DNA from: Olleya sediminilitoris
GTDB lineage: Bacteria > Bacteroidota > Bacteroidia > Flavobacteriales > Flavobacteriaceae
DNA length: 64,000 nt
Assembly: GCF_016785945.1 (NCBI RefSeq)
Contig: NZ_JAEMEF010000004.1
Coordinates: 62,001 to 126,000, forward strand
Direction of reading: 5' to 3'
Every line of letters starts with the position of its first letter. Position 1 is the stretch's first letter. Shown here piece by piece: positions 27,319-36,100 of the stretch. Below the pieces are notes generated by a model. The model was not told where the DNA came from and did not search any database. It saw only the letters and a list, made by a program, of their open reading frames with translations. The translations under genes and the position numbers were made by a program.

Positions 27319-28914
27319 ATGAAACAAAACATTATTAAACATATTTTTACGGTTAAGTCTATATTCCCATTACTCTTATTTTTAGGGTATGTTTTTTATA
27401 GGTCGTTATCGTTTCCTTTACACGATTTTGCAAACAGCTATTTTCCTGCGCATTTAGCTATATATAACAATACTCCAGAGTTTTTTCTATTCGATATTTA
27501 TGAGTTTAACAATTATATATGGTCTTTAGGTTATAATGAGGTTTTTGCCGATTTTTATTTAAATTCTCCTTTTAACATTGTTGCTTTTTATCCTTTTGCA
27601 TTTATTGAAAATGCATATACAGCAAAAGCTGTTTTTAATGGAATTAGTTGTATTCTCTTTGTATTGTCTATTGCTGCTTTAATTAAGCGTTATGGAGAAA
27701 AAAGCCATTTACTAGTTTATGTAATTCCTGTTTTATTTTACGTACCTATAAGAAACCAAATATTATTTGGACAAACTTATTTTTTAATTTTTGCCCTTAT
27801 TGTTTTTAGCTTTTTGCAAATTAAAAAAGGCAAAGCAAAAGCAGGAGGAACCTTATTGGCACTGGCAAGTTTGCTTAAAGTTTTTCCTGTTTTTTATGGT
27901 GTTGTTTTTGTTTTAAACAATAATAAAAAAGCAATAATTTATGCTGTTATTTCAGGATTTTTATTATTAGTTTTAGGCATTACTTTAACAGGAACTCCTG
28001 TTTGGAAAACCTATTTTCTCGAAGTTATTCCTAATGCTATTGCTAATAAAAGCACTGTTAATTTTCAATTTAACTCGCAATCTTTCGATGTGTTTTTTAA
28101 AACACTTTTTATTCACGATTCCTATTATAATCCTAATGTGTTATATAATAGCGAACGCTTATATACTGCTATAATTTGGATATTTAAAGCTGTGTTTCTT
28201 GGTTTAGCTTTTTCTATGAGTTTTAAGGTTAAAAAGGATGTTTTGGCTTTACTTTCTATATGGATTGTCACCTTGTTTTTAGTACAATCCAGAACAGCAA
28301 CTTATGCACAAATACTATGGATTATTCCTGCTTTTTATATTATAAGTAATAAAATGAATATGTGGAAAAAAATAGCTTTTTTTTTAATTCTATTTTTATT
28401 GTGTAATTTTCCTTTGTCAAAATTAGAAAATCTACCAATACTACTGCGGTTTTCGCGTATGTGGTTTGCTCTAATTTTGGCTATTATTGTTTTCTCTACA
28501 TTTGCTAAGCGCAAATCTTTCTTATTTATTTTTGCATCAATAATTTTATTAATCCCTTTTTATTTGAGTGTTTTTAGTAACTCAAAAAAATTGATGTCAC
28601 TGTATGTTTTAAAAACACAAGAATTCTTTATAATTTACGATTTTTCACAAACCAATAATCTTTTAACTTACTTTGCGTTGGGTAAAAATGGTAAAGAAAC
28701 TGTAACAACAAAAATCTCAGTTAATACCTTTAATACTTCTGCTTGTAAGCTAGTAAATAACCAAATAGTATTAAACGGGGAACAACTTACTAACGATCCT
28801 TCTTTAAAGAAAAAACCTGTTTTAATTAATAGTAAAGAAGTGTATTACCTTACAGATTCTCAATCTAGAAGAGGAGCATTTACTTTAAAAAAGATAAATA
28901 TAAATAGCAATTGA
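27319..28914 (+). CDS. GT87-like polyprenol-dependent glycosyltransferase
   Basis: A 531-residue protein with about nine to ten transmembrane helices and a C-terminal soluble portion of about 110 residues. The characteristic DUF2029/GT87 block is NQILFGQTYFLIFALIVFSF then KAGGTLLALASLLKVFPVFY, and an acidic residue follows the first helix (LHDFANSYFPAHLAIYNN). GT-C enzymes of this family use polyprenyl-phosphate mannose or arabinose at the outer face of the membrane. The gene is divergent from the flippase operon and converges on the GT2 gene. Its stop TGA overlaps a possible TTG start of a 58-codon ORF. Confidence 0.78.
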   Translation: MKQNIIKHIFTVKSIFPLLLFLGYVFYRSLSFPLHDFANSYFPAHLAIYNNTPEFFLFDIYEFNNYIWSLGYNEVFADFYLNSPFNIVAFYPFAFIENAYTAKAVFNGISCILFVLSIAALIKRYGEKSHLLVYVIPVLFYVPIRNQILFGQTYFLIFALIVFSFLQIKKGKAKAGGTLLALASLLKVFPVFYGVVFVLNNNKKAIIYAVISGFLLLVLGITLTGTPVWKTYFLEVIPNAIANKSTVNFQFNSQSFDVFFKTLFIHDSYYNPNVLYNSERLYTAIIWIFKAVFLGLAFSMSFKVKKDVLALLSIWIVTLFLVQSRTATYAQILWIIPAFYIISNKMNMWKKIAFFLILFLLCNFPLSKLENLPILLRFSRMWFALILAIIVFSTFAKRKSFLFIFASIILLIPFYLSVFSNSKKLMSLYVLKTQEFFIIYDFSQTNNLLTYFALGKNGKETVTTKISVNTFNTSACKLVNNQIVLNGEQLTNDPSLKKKPVLINSKEVYYLTDSQSRRGAFTLKKININSN

Positions 28915-29087
28915 TAGTCTTTTTAAAATACTATATTAAAGATCGATTTGTATTGGTATTATATAACAATTTTAAAAACTTTATTAAATTTCCAGAACAC
29001 TATTTAAATGAAGTTTACAATTCTAAATATGAACTTCATTTTGTTTTCGGAAGAAGAGAGAACTACTGCAATACAAAAGTGGACTAA
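28911..29087 (+). CDS. Candidate small ORF coupled to the GT87 gene
   Basis: A 58-codon frame starting at TTG and overlapping the GT87 stop (TTGATAG). Read as encoded it gives LIVFLKYYIKDRFVLVLYNN, then a basic stretch ending FGRRENYCNTKVD. It could be a translationally coupled peptide, the end of a lost gene or chance in AT-rich DNA. The family is not recognised. It ends five bases before the convergent GT2 stop. Confidence 0.28.
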   Translation: MIVFLKYYIKDRFVLVLYNNFKNFIKFPEHYLNEVYNSKYELHFVFGRRENYCNTKVD

Positions 29088-29092
29088 ATAAC

Positions 29093-29842
29093 TTAAGTTA
29101 AAGACTTAAATATATTAAACTTAAACACACCTAATTTTTGAAAAAAATACATTAGTGACACTTTTAAAACACCAAAACCATAAGTAACGCTCCGTTTAAA
29201 ATTGATAGATGATGCATCTTCGAAATATTTTGCAGGACATGATATTTCTCCAATTCTAGCTTTTATAAAACAGCATTGTGCTAATAATTGGTTATCAAAA
29301 ACAAAGTCGTTAGAGTTGCTGTTATAATCAATTTTTTTAAGTGTTTCGGCATTAAAACAACGGTACCCTGTATGATATTCGGATAGCTTTTGCGACATTA
29401 ATATATTTTGAAACAAGGTTAAAAAACGGTTAGAAATATACTTGTAAATTGGCATTCCGTTTTTTACTGCTCCTTCGCTTAAAATACGAGATCCTAAAAC
29501 AACATCATTTACATTATTTGCAACCAAATCGCACATTGCTGGTATTAATTTTGGTGTGTATTGATAGTCTGGATGAAGCATTATTATAATATCTGCATTT
29601 AACTCTAAAGCTTTATCGTAGCATGTTTTTTGATTGCCTCCATACCCAATATTTTTTTTATGAGTTAGTACATGTTTTATACCTAATCTTTTTGCAATAT
29701 TTACAGTGTTATCTGTGCTGTAATCGTCTGTAAGTATAACATCGTCTACTATATTAAAAGGGATTTCTTTAAATGTTTTTTCAACAGTTTTTGCTGCATT
29801 GTAAGCAGGCATTACAACAACAATTTTTTTGTTATTTATCAT
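29093..29842 (-). CDS. Family 2 glycosyltransferase without membrane anchor
   Basis: A 249-residue GT-A enzyme: VVVMPAYNAAKTVEKTF at the N-terminus, ILTDDYSTDNTVNIA, and a DxD-like metal motif replaced by IIMLHPDYQYTP, in which His-Pro-Asp stands in the DxD position. Related DPM1-type proteins in Bacteroidota share the HPDxQ variant. No transmembrane helices are obvious apart from a weakly hydrophobic C-terminus. It is the last gene of the six-gene coupled operon, two bases below the haem-motif lipoprotein. Confidence 0.8.
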   Translation of the reverse strand: MINNKKIVVVMPAYNAAKTVEKTFKEIPFNIVDDVILTDDYSTDNTVNIAKRLGIKHVLTHKKNIGYGGNQKTCYDKALELNADIIIMLHPDYQYTPKLIPAMCDLVANNVNDVVLGSRILSEGAVKNGMPIYKYISNRFLTLFQNILMSQKLSEYHTGYRCFNAETLKKIDYNSNSNDFVFDNQLLAQCCFIKARIGEISCPAKYFEDASSINFKRSVTYGFGVLKVSLMYFFQKLGVFKFNIFKSLT

Positions 29843-29844
29843 TT

Positions 29845-30957
29845 TTAGTTTAAATGATTTATTTCGTTTGCGGACAATTCTCTAACACTGCTAGAAACTT
29901 TTATAGCTTTTAAAGGAGCAAATTGCTCTACATCTTTTCGGTAATACAAATCACCTAAAAACTGAAACTCTTTGTGTTTGTGAGTTTTTAAGTGTTTTAA
30001 GCTTTTAACTACTTCATCTTCGTTAATATTCCATTCTAAACTTAAGCGTTTTGCTGAAGGTTCTAAAAACGAAATGTAAAGTATTTCGGTAAAAGTGTGT
30101 TGTTGTTTTTTATTGAAGTCTACGGTTTCTTTAAGTAGTTTTCTTTTCCTTTTAAATGTATCCCTACTTGCTTTTATTTTTTGCTGTAATGCATCTGCTG
30201 ATAAAAAACCATACACATTGTCTTGTTTTTTAAACATCTGGTTTAAATTAGACTCGTGGCACCAAATACATTTACCAGGCTTTCCTGCAGCTGTATGTTT
30301 ACTATTGGCTACGTTTTTAAGTATTCCATTTTTGTTATAAATACCAAAACGTAACTGTCCGTTTTTAAGTAACTCAATAGTCTCCAATTCGTAAATAGTT
30401 TTTGAGATAGAATCTATTTCTTCAGATATCCAAAGTTGATTAAGGTCTTTTAAATCAGAAAAACTAATAATTCTATCCTGTAGTGCTACACTCGAGTTAT
30501 TTACATATCCTTTTTGTGCATTAAGCTTGTATTTTGCTTTTAATTGCTCTAAAGTTTTTGGTGTACCCACAAGTGCATAATAATGTTCTGGACTTGCAAG
30601 TAGCAGTGTAATAAAGCGACCTAAATCCAACGTGTTGTTATTTTTGAAAGCTTCGGTTTGTTTAATTTTACTTATTAAAGTTTTAAAAACTGCTAATGCT
30701 TTATTATTTAAGCCAACGTAATCTGGATAAATAGTTATTATATTTCCAGAAACTTTAATGCTTTTGGAATTGCAAGGTGTATTTGATCCAACATACGATA
30801 AAGCCCATTGTAAGCCAATTACAGCTCTGTTTATAGAGTCATCTTGATGAGATTTATTCCATTTAAGTTTTAATTCCGAAGTGTTATCAATTTCAGAATA
30901 TTCGCTTTTACAACAAATAAAAAGGCAAGAAAAAAGTATAAATGCTATTATTCTCAT
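29845..30957 (-). CDS. Lipoprotein with a single CxxCH haem-binding motif, unknown family
   Basis: A 370-residue predicted lipoprotein with signal MRIIAFILFSCLFICCKSEY. A single c-type haem motif CIWCH (Cys230-His234; bases 30256-30270) lies in KPGKCIWCHESNL. I recognise no other domain: residues 30-220 are mixed helical with NTLDLGRFITLLLASPEHYY, and the C-terminal 100 residues are Lys-rich. Histidines that could be the second haem ligand are numerous. It overlaps the upstream radical SAM gene by four bases and precedes the GT2 gene by two. A haem protein inside a glycan/radical SAM operon suggests a periplasmic redox step, but this is inference. Confidence 0.72.
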   Translation of the reverse strand: MRIIAFILFSCLFICCKSEYSEIDNTSELKLKWNKSHQDDSINRAVIGLQWALSYVGSNTPCNSKSIKVSGNIITIYPDYVGLNNKALAVFKTLISKIKQTEAFKNNNTLDLGRFITLLLASPEHYYALVGTPKTLEQLKAKYKLNAQKGYVNNSSVALQDRIISFSDLKDLNQLWISEEIDSISKTIYELETIELLKNGQLRFGIYNKNGILKNVANSKHTAAGKPGKCIWCHESNLNQMFKKQDNVYGFLSADALQQKIKASRDTFKRKRKLLKETVDFNKKQQHTFTEILYISFLEPSAKRLSLEWNINEDEVVKSLKHLKTHKHKEFQFLGDLYYRKDVEQFAPLKAIKVSSSVRELSANEINHLN

Positions 30958-32336
30958 TGGCTTAATTTCATTATATTAAATGCAGCAAAAGCTTTTGTTT
31001 TCAACTTAAAAAGAGCTTTTAAATTGGGTTTGGTTTTTAGTTTTTCTTTACTGTAATTTACTTCGTTTACAATATATTTTATAGCATAATCATAAAATTT
31101 TGTCTTGTAAGTACGTGTAAAATCTATATCACGATCTGTAGAGGTTTCCCAATCTGGTTTTATGGTAATTTTTTGTTCAATCTCTGTATATAATGCAGTT
31201 CCTTTGATTGGATATGCTTTTGTAATTGTAAAATGAGTTGGATTAGCTTCTTTTAAATATGTAGTCGTTGCTTTTATATCGTTTAAGGTTTCTCCTGGAT
31301 AACCAACCATTATAAAAGTACCAGTTTCTATACCTAATTTATTGGTGTTTTGTATGGCTTTTTTAACAACATTTACATCCACACGTCTGTCCATTGCATC
31401 AATTATTTTTTGCGATCCAGATTCTGCTCCAATCCAAATACGATAGCATCCTATTTTTTTTAAAAGCTCAAGTATTTCGTTGTTTAAACGTTCAGCTCTT
31501 GTAATACATTCAAAAGGAATAGTAATGTTTTGCAAAATCATTTCTTGGTAAAACTCTTTTATCCACTTGTGGCTTACTGTAAACACATCGTCTACAAACC
31601 AAATAGAATCTGGATTGTATTTAGTTTGTATAAGCTTTAATTCTTGCACAACTTGTTTAGCAGGTCTACGTCTGTAACTTTGTCCATAAACAGCAGTACT
31701 ACACCATTTGCAAGTGTAAGGACAGCCACGTTGTGTGCTAACTGTCATAGAGCTTTTTCCGTGGTGTGTTTTCCAGGTATCTAAATATTTGTCTATGGCT
31801 ATTGCTTCTCTATTTGGTAAAGGCAACTCTAGTAAACTCTTCATTTTTACTCTTGGAGCAGTTTTAAAAACAGCGTTGTTTTGCAAATAGGCAATACCAG
31901 AAATAGTGCTAAAATTGGTATTGTTAATTATGGCATTGTAAAGTTCTAAAGTGGTTTGCTCTCCTTCTCCAATTACTATAAAATCTATTCCTGTATTAAG
32001 GTAGTTTTCTAAATTGTAAGTAACATCTGGACCTCCTAAAATAAGTTTTGGAAAACCATATTTGGCTTCAGTTTTTAATGCTTTTACTAATTTAATAACG
32101 TTTACTTTGGTCATTAAATTAGTGTAAATAGCTACCACTTTAGGTTGTTTTTCTTCAATAAACTTTAATTGTGCATTACTAGAATAAAACGTAGAATCGT
32201 AGACATCGTTTTTTATACCTTTCTCATTTAAATAACCAGAAACGTATAGTAAACCAAGAGGAGCATATGGTTTCATTATTTTTTGCTCCTTATCATCTTC
32301 ATTTAAAAAATAACTATGTGTTAAAACAATACTCAT
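30954..32336 (-). CDS. B12-binding-type radical SAM enzyme, copy B
   Basis: A 460-residue class B-like radical SAM protein. Cobalamin-domain landmarks are PYAPLGLLYVSGYLNEKG, LGGPDVTYNLENYLNTG and FIVIGEGEQTTLELYNAI. The cluster motif is RGCPYTCKWCSTAVYG (Cys205, Cys209, Cys212), followed by SIWFVDDVFTVSHKWIKEFY and RIWIGAESGSQKIIDAMDRR. It is paralogous to the gene at 33108-34562, with a methyltransferase between them. It overlaps both neighbours by four bases, so translation is tightly coupled. The reaction is not known. Confidence 0.86.
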   Translation of the reverse strand: MSIVLTHSYFLNEDDKEQKIMKPYAPLGLLYVSGYLNEKGIKNDVYDSTFYSSNAQLKFIEEKQPKVVAIYTNLMTKVNVIKLVKALKTEAKYGFPKLILGGPDVTYNLENYLNTGIDFIVIGEGEQTTLELYNAIINNTNFSTISGIAYLQNNAVFKTAPRVKMKSLLELPLPNREAIAIDKYLDTWKTHHGKSSMTVSTQRGCPYTCKWCSTAVYGQSYRRRPAKQVVQELKLIQTKYNPDSIWFVDDVFTVSHKWIKEFYQEMILQNITIPFECITRAERLNNEILELLKKIGCYRIWIGAESGSQKIIDAMDRRVDVNVVKKAIQNTNKLGIETGTFIMVGYPGETLNDIKATTTYLKEANPTHFTITKAYPIKGTALYTEIEQKITIKPDWETSTDRDIDFTRTYKTKFYDYAIKYIVNEVNYSKEKLKTKPNLKALFKLKTKAFAAFNIMKLSQ

Positions 32337-33115
32337 TTTAATTCCAATTCTATTAAATAGTGATCTGCGAATTTTGATAAAAAAGAAGCAGTAAAAATAG
32401 CATCTAAAGCTTTAAATATTGACAATAAAAAGGGTTTTGACGCAATTGAATGTTCAAGATACGAAGGAGGAATGCTTAATCCAACTGGTTTTACAGTATT
32501 TATCTTAAACTGTTTTTGCGCTAAAGCCTCAATTTGTTTTGGATTATAATACCACGTTTTAACCTCAGTTCCATTTACATTGGCTATTGCATAGCTTTTA
32601 GTTTGTCTTCTTTTAGCTTTTTTTAGCTGAAATTTTAAGCCGAAATATAGAAATTCCCAAATGCAATATTTAGGCATTATTACTAAAGTGATTTTGCTTT
32701 TTGGTTTTAATAGTTTAGCTGAAGTTTTAAAAAAAGTTTCAATTTGGGAAGTCGTTAAACAATTAAAACCTCCAAAATTTGAAAATATGTAGTCAAATTT
32801 AGTTTTAAATGAAGCTGTAGTTATTCTTGTTATATCTTGAGTAGCAAACTTAACATTGTGCTCGTTTTTTTTAGACTGTGCAACAGCAATCATTTGTTTA
32901 GATATATCTGTAGCAGTAACAATATGTCCAGATTTTGCGAAATTTAAAGCATCGAAACCAGTACCACAATTAAGTTCTAAAATATTAAGTGCTTTTTTAG
33001 GTTTAAAAACAGCGCTTAAATTGCGGTATACAACATTGCGTTGTGCTTGTCCTATTTTGGACAATGTAAAATCGAAATCGTAGGTTTTTGCAGCAACATC
33101 AAAATTATTAATCAT
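32333..33115 (-). CDS. Class I SAM-dependent methyltransferase
   Basis: A 260-residue methyltransferase with motif I LNILELNCGTGFDALNFAKS, the acidic ribose-binding loop VTATDISKQM, and NVKFATQDITRI, close to the UbiE/Methyltransf_11 type. A C-terminal extension of about 100 residues with LGxSIPPSYLE may hold the substrate. It lies between the two radical SAM paralogues with overlaps of four and eight bases, so it probably acts on the same metabolite. No substrate-specific motif is recognised. Confidence 0.85.
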   Translation of the reverse strand: MINNFDVAAKTYDFDFTLSKIGQAQRNVVYRNLSAVFKPKKALNILELNCGTGFDALNFAKSGHIVTATDISKQMIAVAQSKKNEHNVKFATQDITRITTASFKTKFDYIFSNFGGFNCLTTSQIETFFKTSAKLLKPKSKITLVIMPKYCIWEFLYFGLKFQLKKAKRRQTKSYAIANVNGTEVKTWYYNPKQIEALAQKQFKINTVKPVGLSIPPSYLEHSIASKPFLLSIFKALDAIFTASFLSKFADHYLIELELK

Positions 33116-34562
33116 TTGTGTTTTGCATTGTATTAAGCGTTATTTTGTCTAAAAAAGAAGTTGGAATATAATAAGGTAATAAACCAATGGCTCTCCAATT
33201 TGTGGTTTTATTCGTACTAAAAATAGATTTTAAACTAGCAAAACCTTGACTTTTTCGATACTCTTTATGTACAAAACGATGTAGTTTTTTATAGTATTTA
33301 GAGTTAAAGGTTCCTTTAAACATCATGGCTAATTCATCGGAATCTGTCCAATTAGCTTTTAATTGTAAATCGTCTTTTACTTTGTCGTAAAATTTTGTTC
33401 CAGGAAGAGGATAGGACACAGAGATTCCAATATTATCTGGAACCAACTCTTTAATCATTGCAATAGTTTTATTTATATCTTCCTTAGTCTCGTTTAAATA
33501 ACCAAACTGAATAAAAAATGCAACTTTAATTTTTTTTGCTTTTAATAACTTTGTTGCTTTGTAAATCTGTTCTACTTTGGTTTCTTTATCCATAGCATCT
33601 AAAATGGTTTGCGAACCACTTTCTGCACCAACCCAAACTTCTTCCAAACCACTTTGCTCTAAAGCATCTATAGTGTCTTCTTTTAATAATAAATCTACAC
33701 GACTTTGTATATAATAAGAGATGTTTAGTTGTTCTTTTTTTAATAAAAAATTAAAATTCTGAACCCAATTTGGTTTTAAACCAAAAATGTCGTCACACAT
33801 CCAAAACCTATTTACATTGTAAGTTTCGCTTAAAAATTTAATGTGCTTAGTTATATATTCTGGTGAGTGTGAATTGTATCTATTTCCATAAATTGGTTTT
33901 GCACACCAATTACATTTAAAAGGACAACCTCTTGTAGTTGCTATGTTTAATGTAAATTGTTTTCCGCCAGATTCCCAAATATTTTTATAAGATTTTATGT
34001 TTACCAAATCCCAAGCTGGCATTGGTAAAACATCTAGGTCTCTTAAAACAGCATGTTTTGGATTTTTTATTATTTCAGTTTTATTTTTAAAAACCAAACC
34101 TTTTATTTGTGAAGTATTTTGGTTGTTGGTTAAGGCATCAATAAGTTCTTTTAAAGAGATTTCTCCTTCACCTTGTATAATAAAATCTGCACCATTATCT
34201 AAATATTTTTCGTAGTGATCTGTAGAGTCTGAGCTACAAACAATAACCTTACAGTTTAATGCTTTTGCTATTTTAATCATTTTAAAAGCAGCTTCACGCA
34301 TTGTGGTTAAACACATTTTTGTGAGGTAATTAAAACCATCGTCATAAACTACAAAGTATTTTGGTTTTTCTGTTTTTATTTTATCCGAAACACTTTCGGG
34401 ATTATCTATTAAATTAGTATCAAAAAGCGAAACAGCATAACCATTTTTTCTTAAATAAGAAGCAGCATAAAGTGTACCTAAAGGAGGAAAAGGTGTTTTG
34501 TTATTCCATTGCTTTTGGTCGAATTTATAGAAATAGGAATGAGAAAAAAGAATATCAATCAT
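33108..34562 (-). CDS. B12-binding-type radical SAM enzyme, copy C
   Basis: A 484-residue radical SAM protein with cobalamin-domain landmarks PFPPLGTLYAASYLRKNGY, VIVCSSDSTDHYEKYLDNG and FIIQGEGEISLKELIDAL. The cluster motif is RGCPFKCNWCAKPIYG (Cys213, Cys217, Cys220), then RFWMCDDIFGLKPNWVQNF and EVWVGAESGSQTILDAMDKE. Alignable segments show it is a paralogue of the gene two positions downstream. It overlaps the methyltransferase gene by eight bases and lies three bases below the nucleotidyltransferase-fold gene. Confidence 0.86.
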   Translation of the reverse strand: MIDILFSHSYFYKFDQKQWNNKTPFPPLGTLYAASYLRKNGYAVSLFDTNLIDNPESVSDKIKTEKPKYFVVYDDGFNYLTKMCLTTMREAAFKMIKIAKALNCKVIVCSSDSTDHYEKYLDNGADFIIQGEGEISLKELIDALTNNQNTSQIKGLVFKNKTEIIKNPKHAVLRDLDVLPMPAWDLVNIKSYKNIWESGGKQFTLNIATTRGCPFKCNWCAKPIYGNRYNSHSPEYITKHIKFLSETYNVNRFWMCDDIFGLKPNWVQNFNFLLKKEQLNISYYIQSRVDLLLKEDTIDALEQSGLEEVWVGAESGSQTILDAMDKETKVEQIYKATKLLKAKKIKVAFFIQFGYLNETKEDINKTIAMIKELVPDNIGISVSYPLPGTKFYDKVKDDLQLKANWTDSDELAMMFKGTFNSKYYKKLHRFVHKEYRKSQGFASLKSIFSTNKTTNWRAIGLLPYYIPTSFLDKITLNTMQNTND

Positions 34563-34565
34563 ATT

Positions 34566-35462
34566 TTAAAGGTACTCTAAATTATACTTTTCTATTATAT
34601 TATTATAAGACTCTTCTAAACTTAAAATCACTTTTTTCTGAAAGTTTTGAGGATGATGTTTAGATACGTTTTTGGTAGATTTCATTGCAATTTTAAAATC
34701 TTCTTTGCTTAAGTGTCCAAAACTTTTTTGCCATTTTTTTAACGTTAGTTTTCTAAAAAAATCGTCTAAAGTATTTCCTAAACTAGTGTTTAAAATGAAC
34801 TCTAAAAATCTAGAAAGTAAAGGCTTTTTTATGTTTTTTATGGCTTCAAAATTCACTTTTTCAATGTTGGGAAACTGTTGCATTGTCCATTCATTATTTG
34901 TAATAAATTTACTAAAAGCTTCTTTGCCAAAAAAAGGGAGTAAGGTTACAATTTCGGTAGCAGTAAACCTATTACGTTCTACAATACTTAATTGGTTACT
35001 TCCTATAAAATAATTTACACAGAAGTACTTTTTAGAGTTAAGTAGAAAAACTTTCTTGTATAAAATTAGAAGTGTTCTAGCAATCCAAAGTCGATTTGGT
35101 TTGGTAATTATAAAAAAATCGAAGTCACCATCAACATCATCATAGTAACCTTTGGATAATGCTCCAGAAATACTAACACTTTCTACGTAGGGAAAATTAG
35201 CAATAAAACCACTTACTTTTTTAGCTTTAGGTAAAATAGCTTTTGCTTTTTGGTTGCCTATCTCTCTTCTGTTTACTAGGTGTTTATCGTTTTTTATAGA
35301 AAAATAAGAGCCAAATTGAAAAATAACGTTTTTGTTTAATAAGTAGTTTATTTGTTTACTTACGTCTTCAATAGAATTAATTTCCGAATATCTATAAATT
35401 TCTTCTTTAGTTATTGGATAATTAAAAATTGAAAAATAAAGTAATGTTTTAAGGACAGGCAA
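34566..35462 (-). CDS. Nucleotidyltransferase-fold protein, first gene of the radical SAM operon
   Basis: A 298-residue protein. An N-terminal winged-helix-like region (LLYFSIFNYPITKEEIYRYS) is followed by a nucleotidyltransferase core, SVSISGALSKGYYDDVDGDF then DFFIIT, where GDFDFF supplies the D-x-D pair typical of the pol-beta superfamily. I cannot name the substrate. The start is TTG at 35462; the frame is open upstream for about 27 codons with no ATG, so the true start could be a little further upstream. Its stop is three bases from the next gene. Confidence 0.62.
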   Translation of the reverse strand: MPVLKTLLYFSIFNYPITKEEIYRYSEINSIEDVSKQINYLLNKNVIFQFGSYFSIKNDKHLVNRREIGNQKAKAILPKAKKVSGFIANFPYVESVSISGALSKGYYDDVDGDFDFFIITKPNRLWIARTLLILYKKVFLLNSKKYFCVNYFIGSNQLSIVERNRFTATEIVTLLPFFGKEAFSKFITNNEWTMQQFPNIEKVNFEAIKNIKKPLLSRFLEFILNTSLGNTLDDFFRKLTLKKWQKSFGHLSKEDFKIAMKSTKNVSKHHPQNFQKKVILSLEESYNNIIEKYNLEYL

Positions 35463-35543
35463 TTTTATTTTTTTTGTTAATTTAACTAATAATTTCTCAT
35501 AATTCTTAAAGACGACTGTTTTTTTTCTTTTTTTATCTAAATT

Positions 35544-36098
35544 TTAAAAATTATCAGGTAAATCTATCCTAACTTTATGATCTTGAAGTAATGGTAAATA
35601 ATCAATATGTGAAAAATCTTGATGATCAAATTCAAACTGACGTTGTTTTTTTGTTTCCATACGTTTTAAAGCTTTTAAAAAACGTTTGACTTCATTTTTG
35701 TCATTTAAAATTAGACCAGGTACAGGTGTGGATTTACCACTTTCGTCTTTTGCAACCATTGTAAAGTAAGACGAGTTACAATGTTTTATAACTCCTGTTT
35801 GTATGTTTTCTGCAATAACACGTATACCAACAACCATTGATGTGTTTCCAACAAAATTTACAGACGCTTTCATGGTTACTAACTCTCCAACTTCAATTGG
35901 ATTTAAAAAATCTACAGTATCCACACTAGCAGTAACACAATAGGCTTTTGAGTGTTTAGAAGCGCAAGCAAACGCAATTTGATCCATTAAATTTAGGATG
36001 TATCCACCATGTATTTTTCCACTAAAATTGGAGTGTGATGGCAGCATTAATTCTGAAATACTAATGCGTGAAGCGTCTACTTTTTTGTAATTTTTCAT
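35544..36098 (-). CDS. Acyl-CoA thioesterase, hotdog fold
   Basis: A 184-residue YciA/BFIT-type acyl-CoA thioesterase. The hotdog signature is LPSHSNFSGKIHGGYILNLM followed by DQIAFACASKHSK, with the conserved GGxxxxxMD core, and SVDTVDFLNPIEVGELVTMK follows. It hydrolyses acyl-CoA thioesters in the cytosol. It lies two bases from the membrane protein gene upstream and 81 bases above the radical SAM operon on the same strand, with no hairpin between, so read-through is possible. Confidence 0.9.
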   Translation of the reverse strand: MKNYKKVDASRISISELMLPSHSNFSGKIHGGYILNLMDQIAFACASKHSKAYCVTASVDTVDFLNPIEVGELVTMKASVNFVGNTSMVVGIRVIAENIQTGVIKHCNSSYFTMVAKDESGKSTPVPGLILNDKNEVKRFLKALKRMETKKQRQFEFDHQDFSHIDYLPLLQDHKVRIDLPDNF

Positions 36099-36100
36099 AA

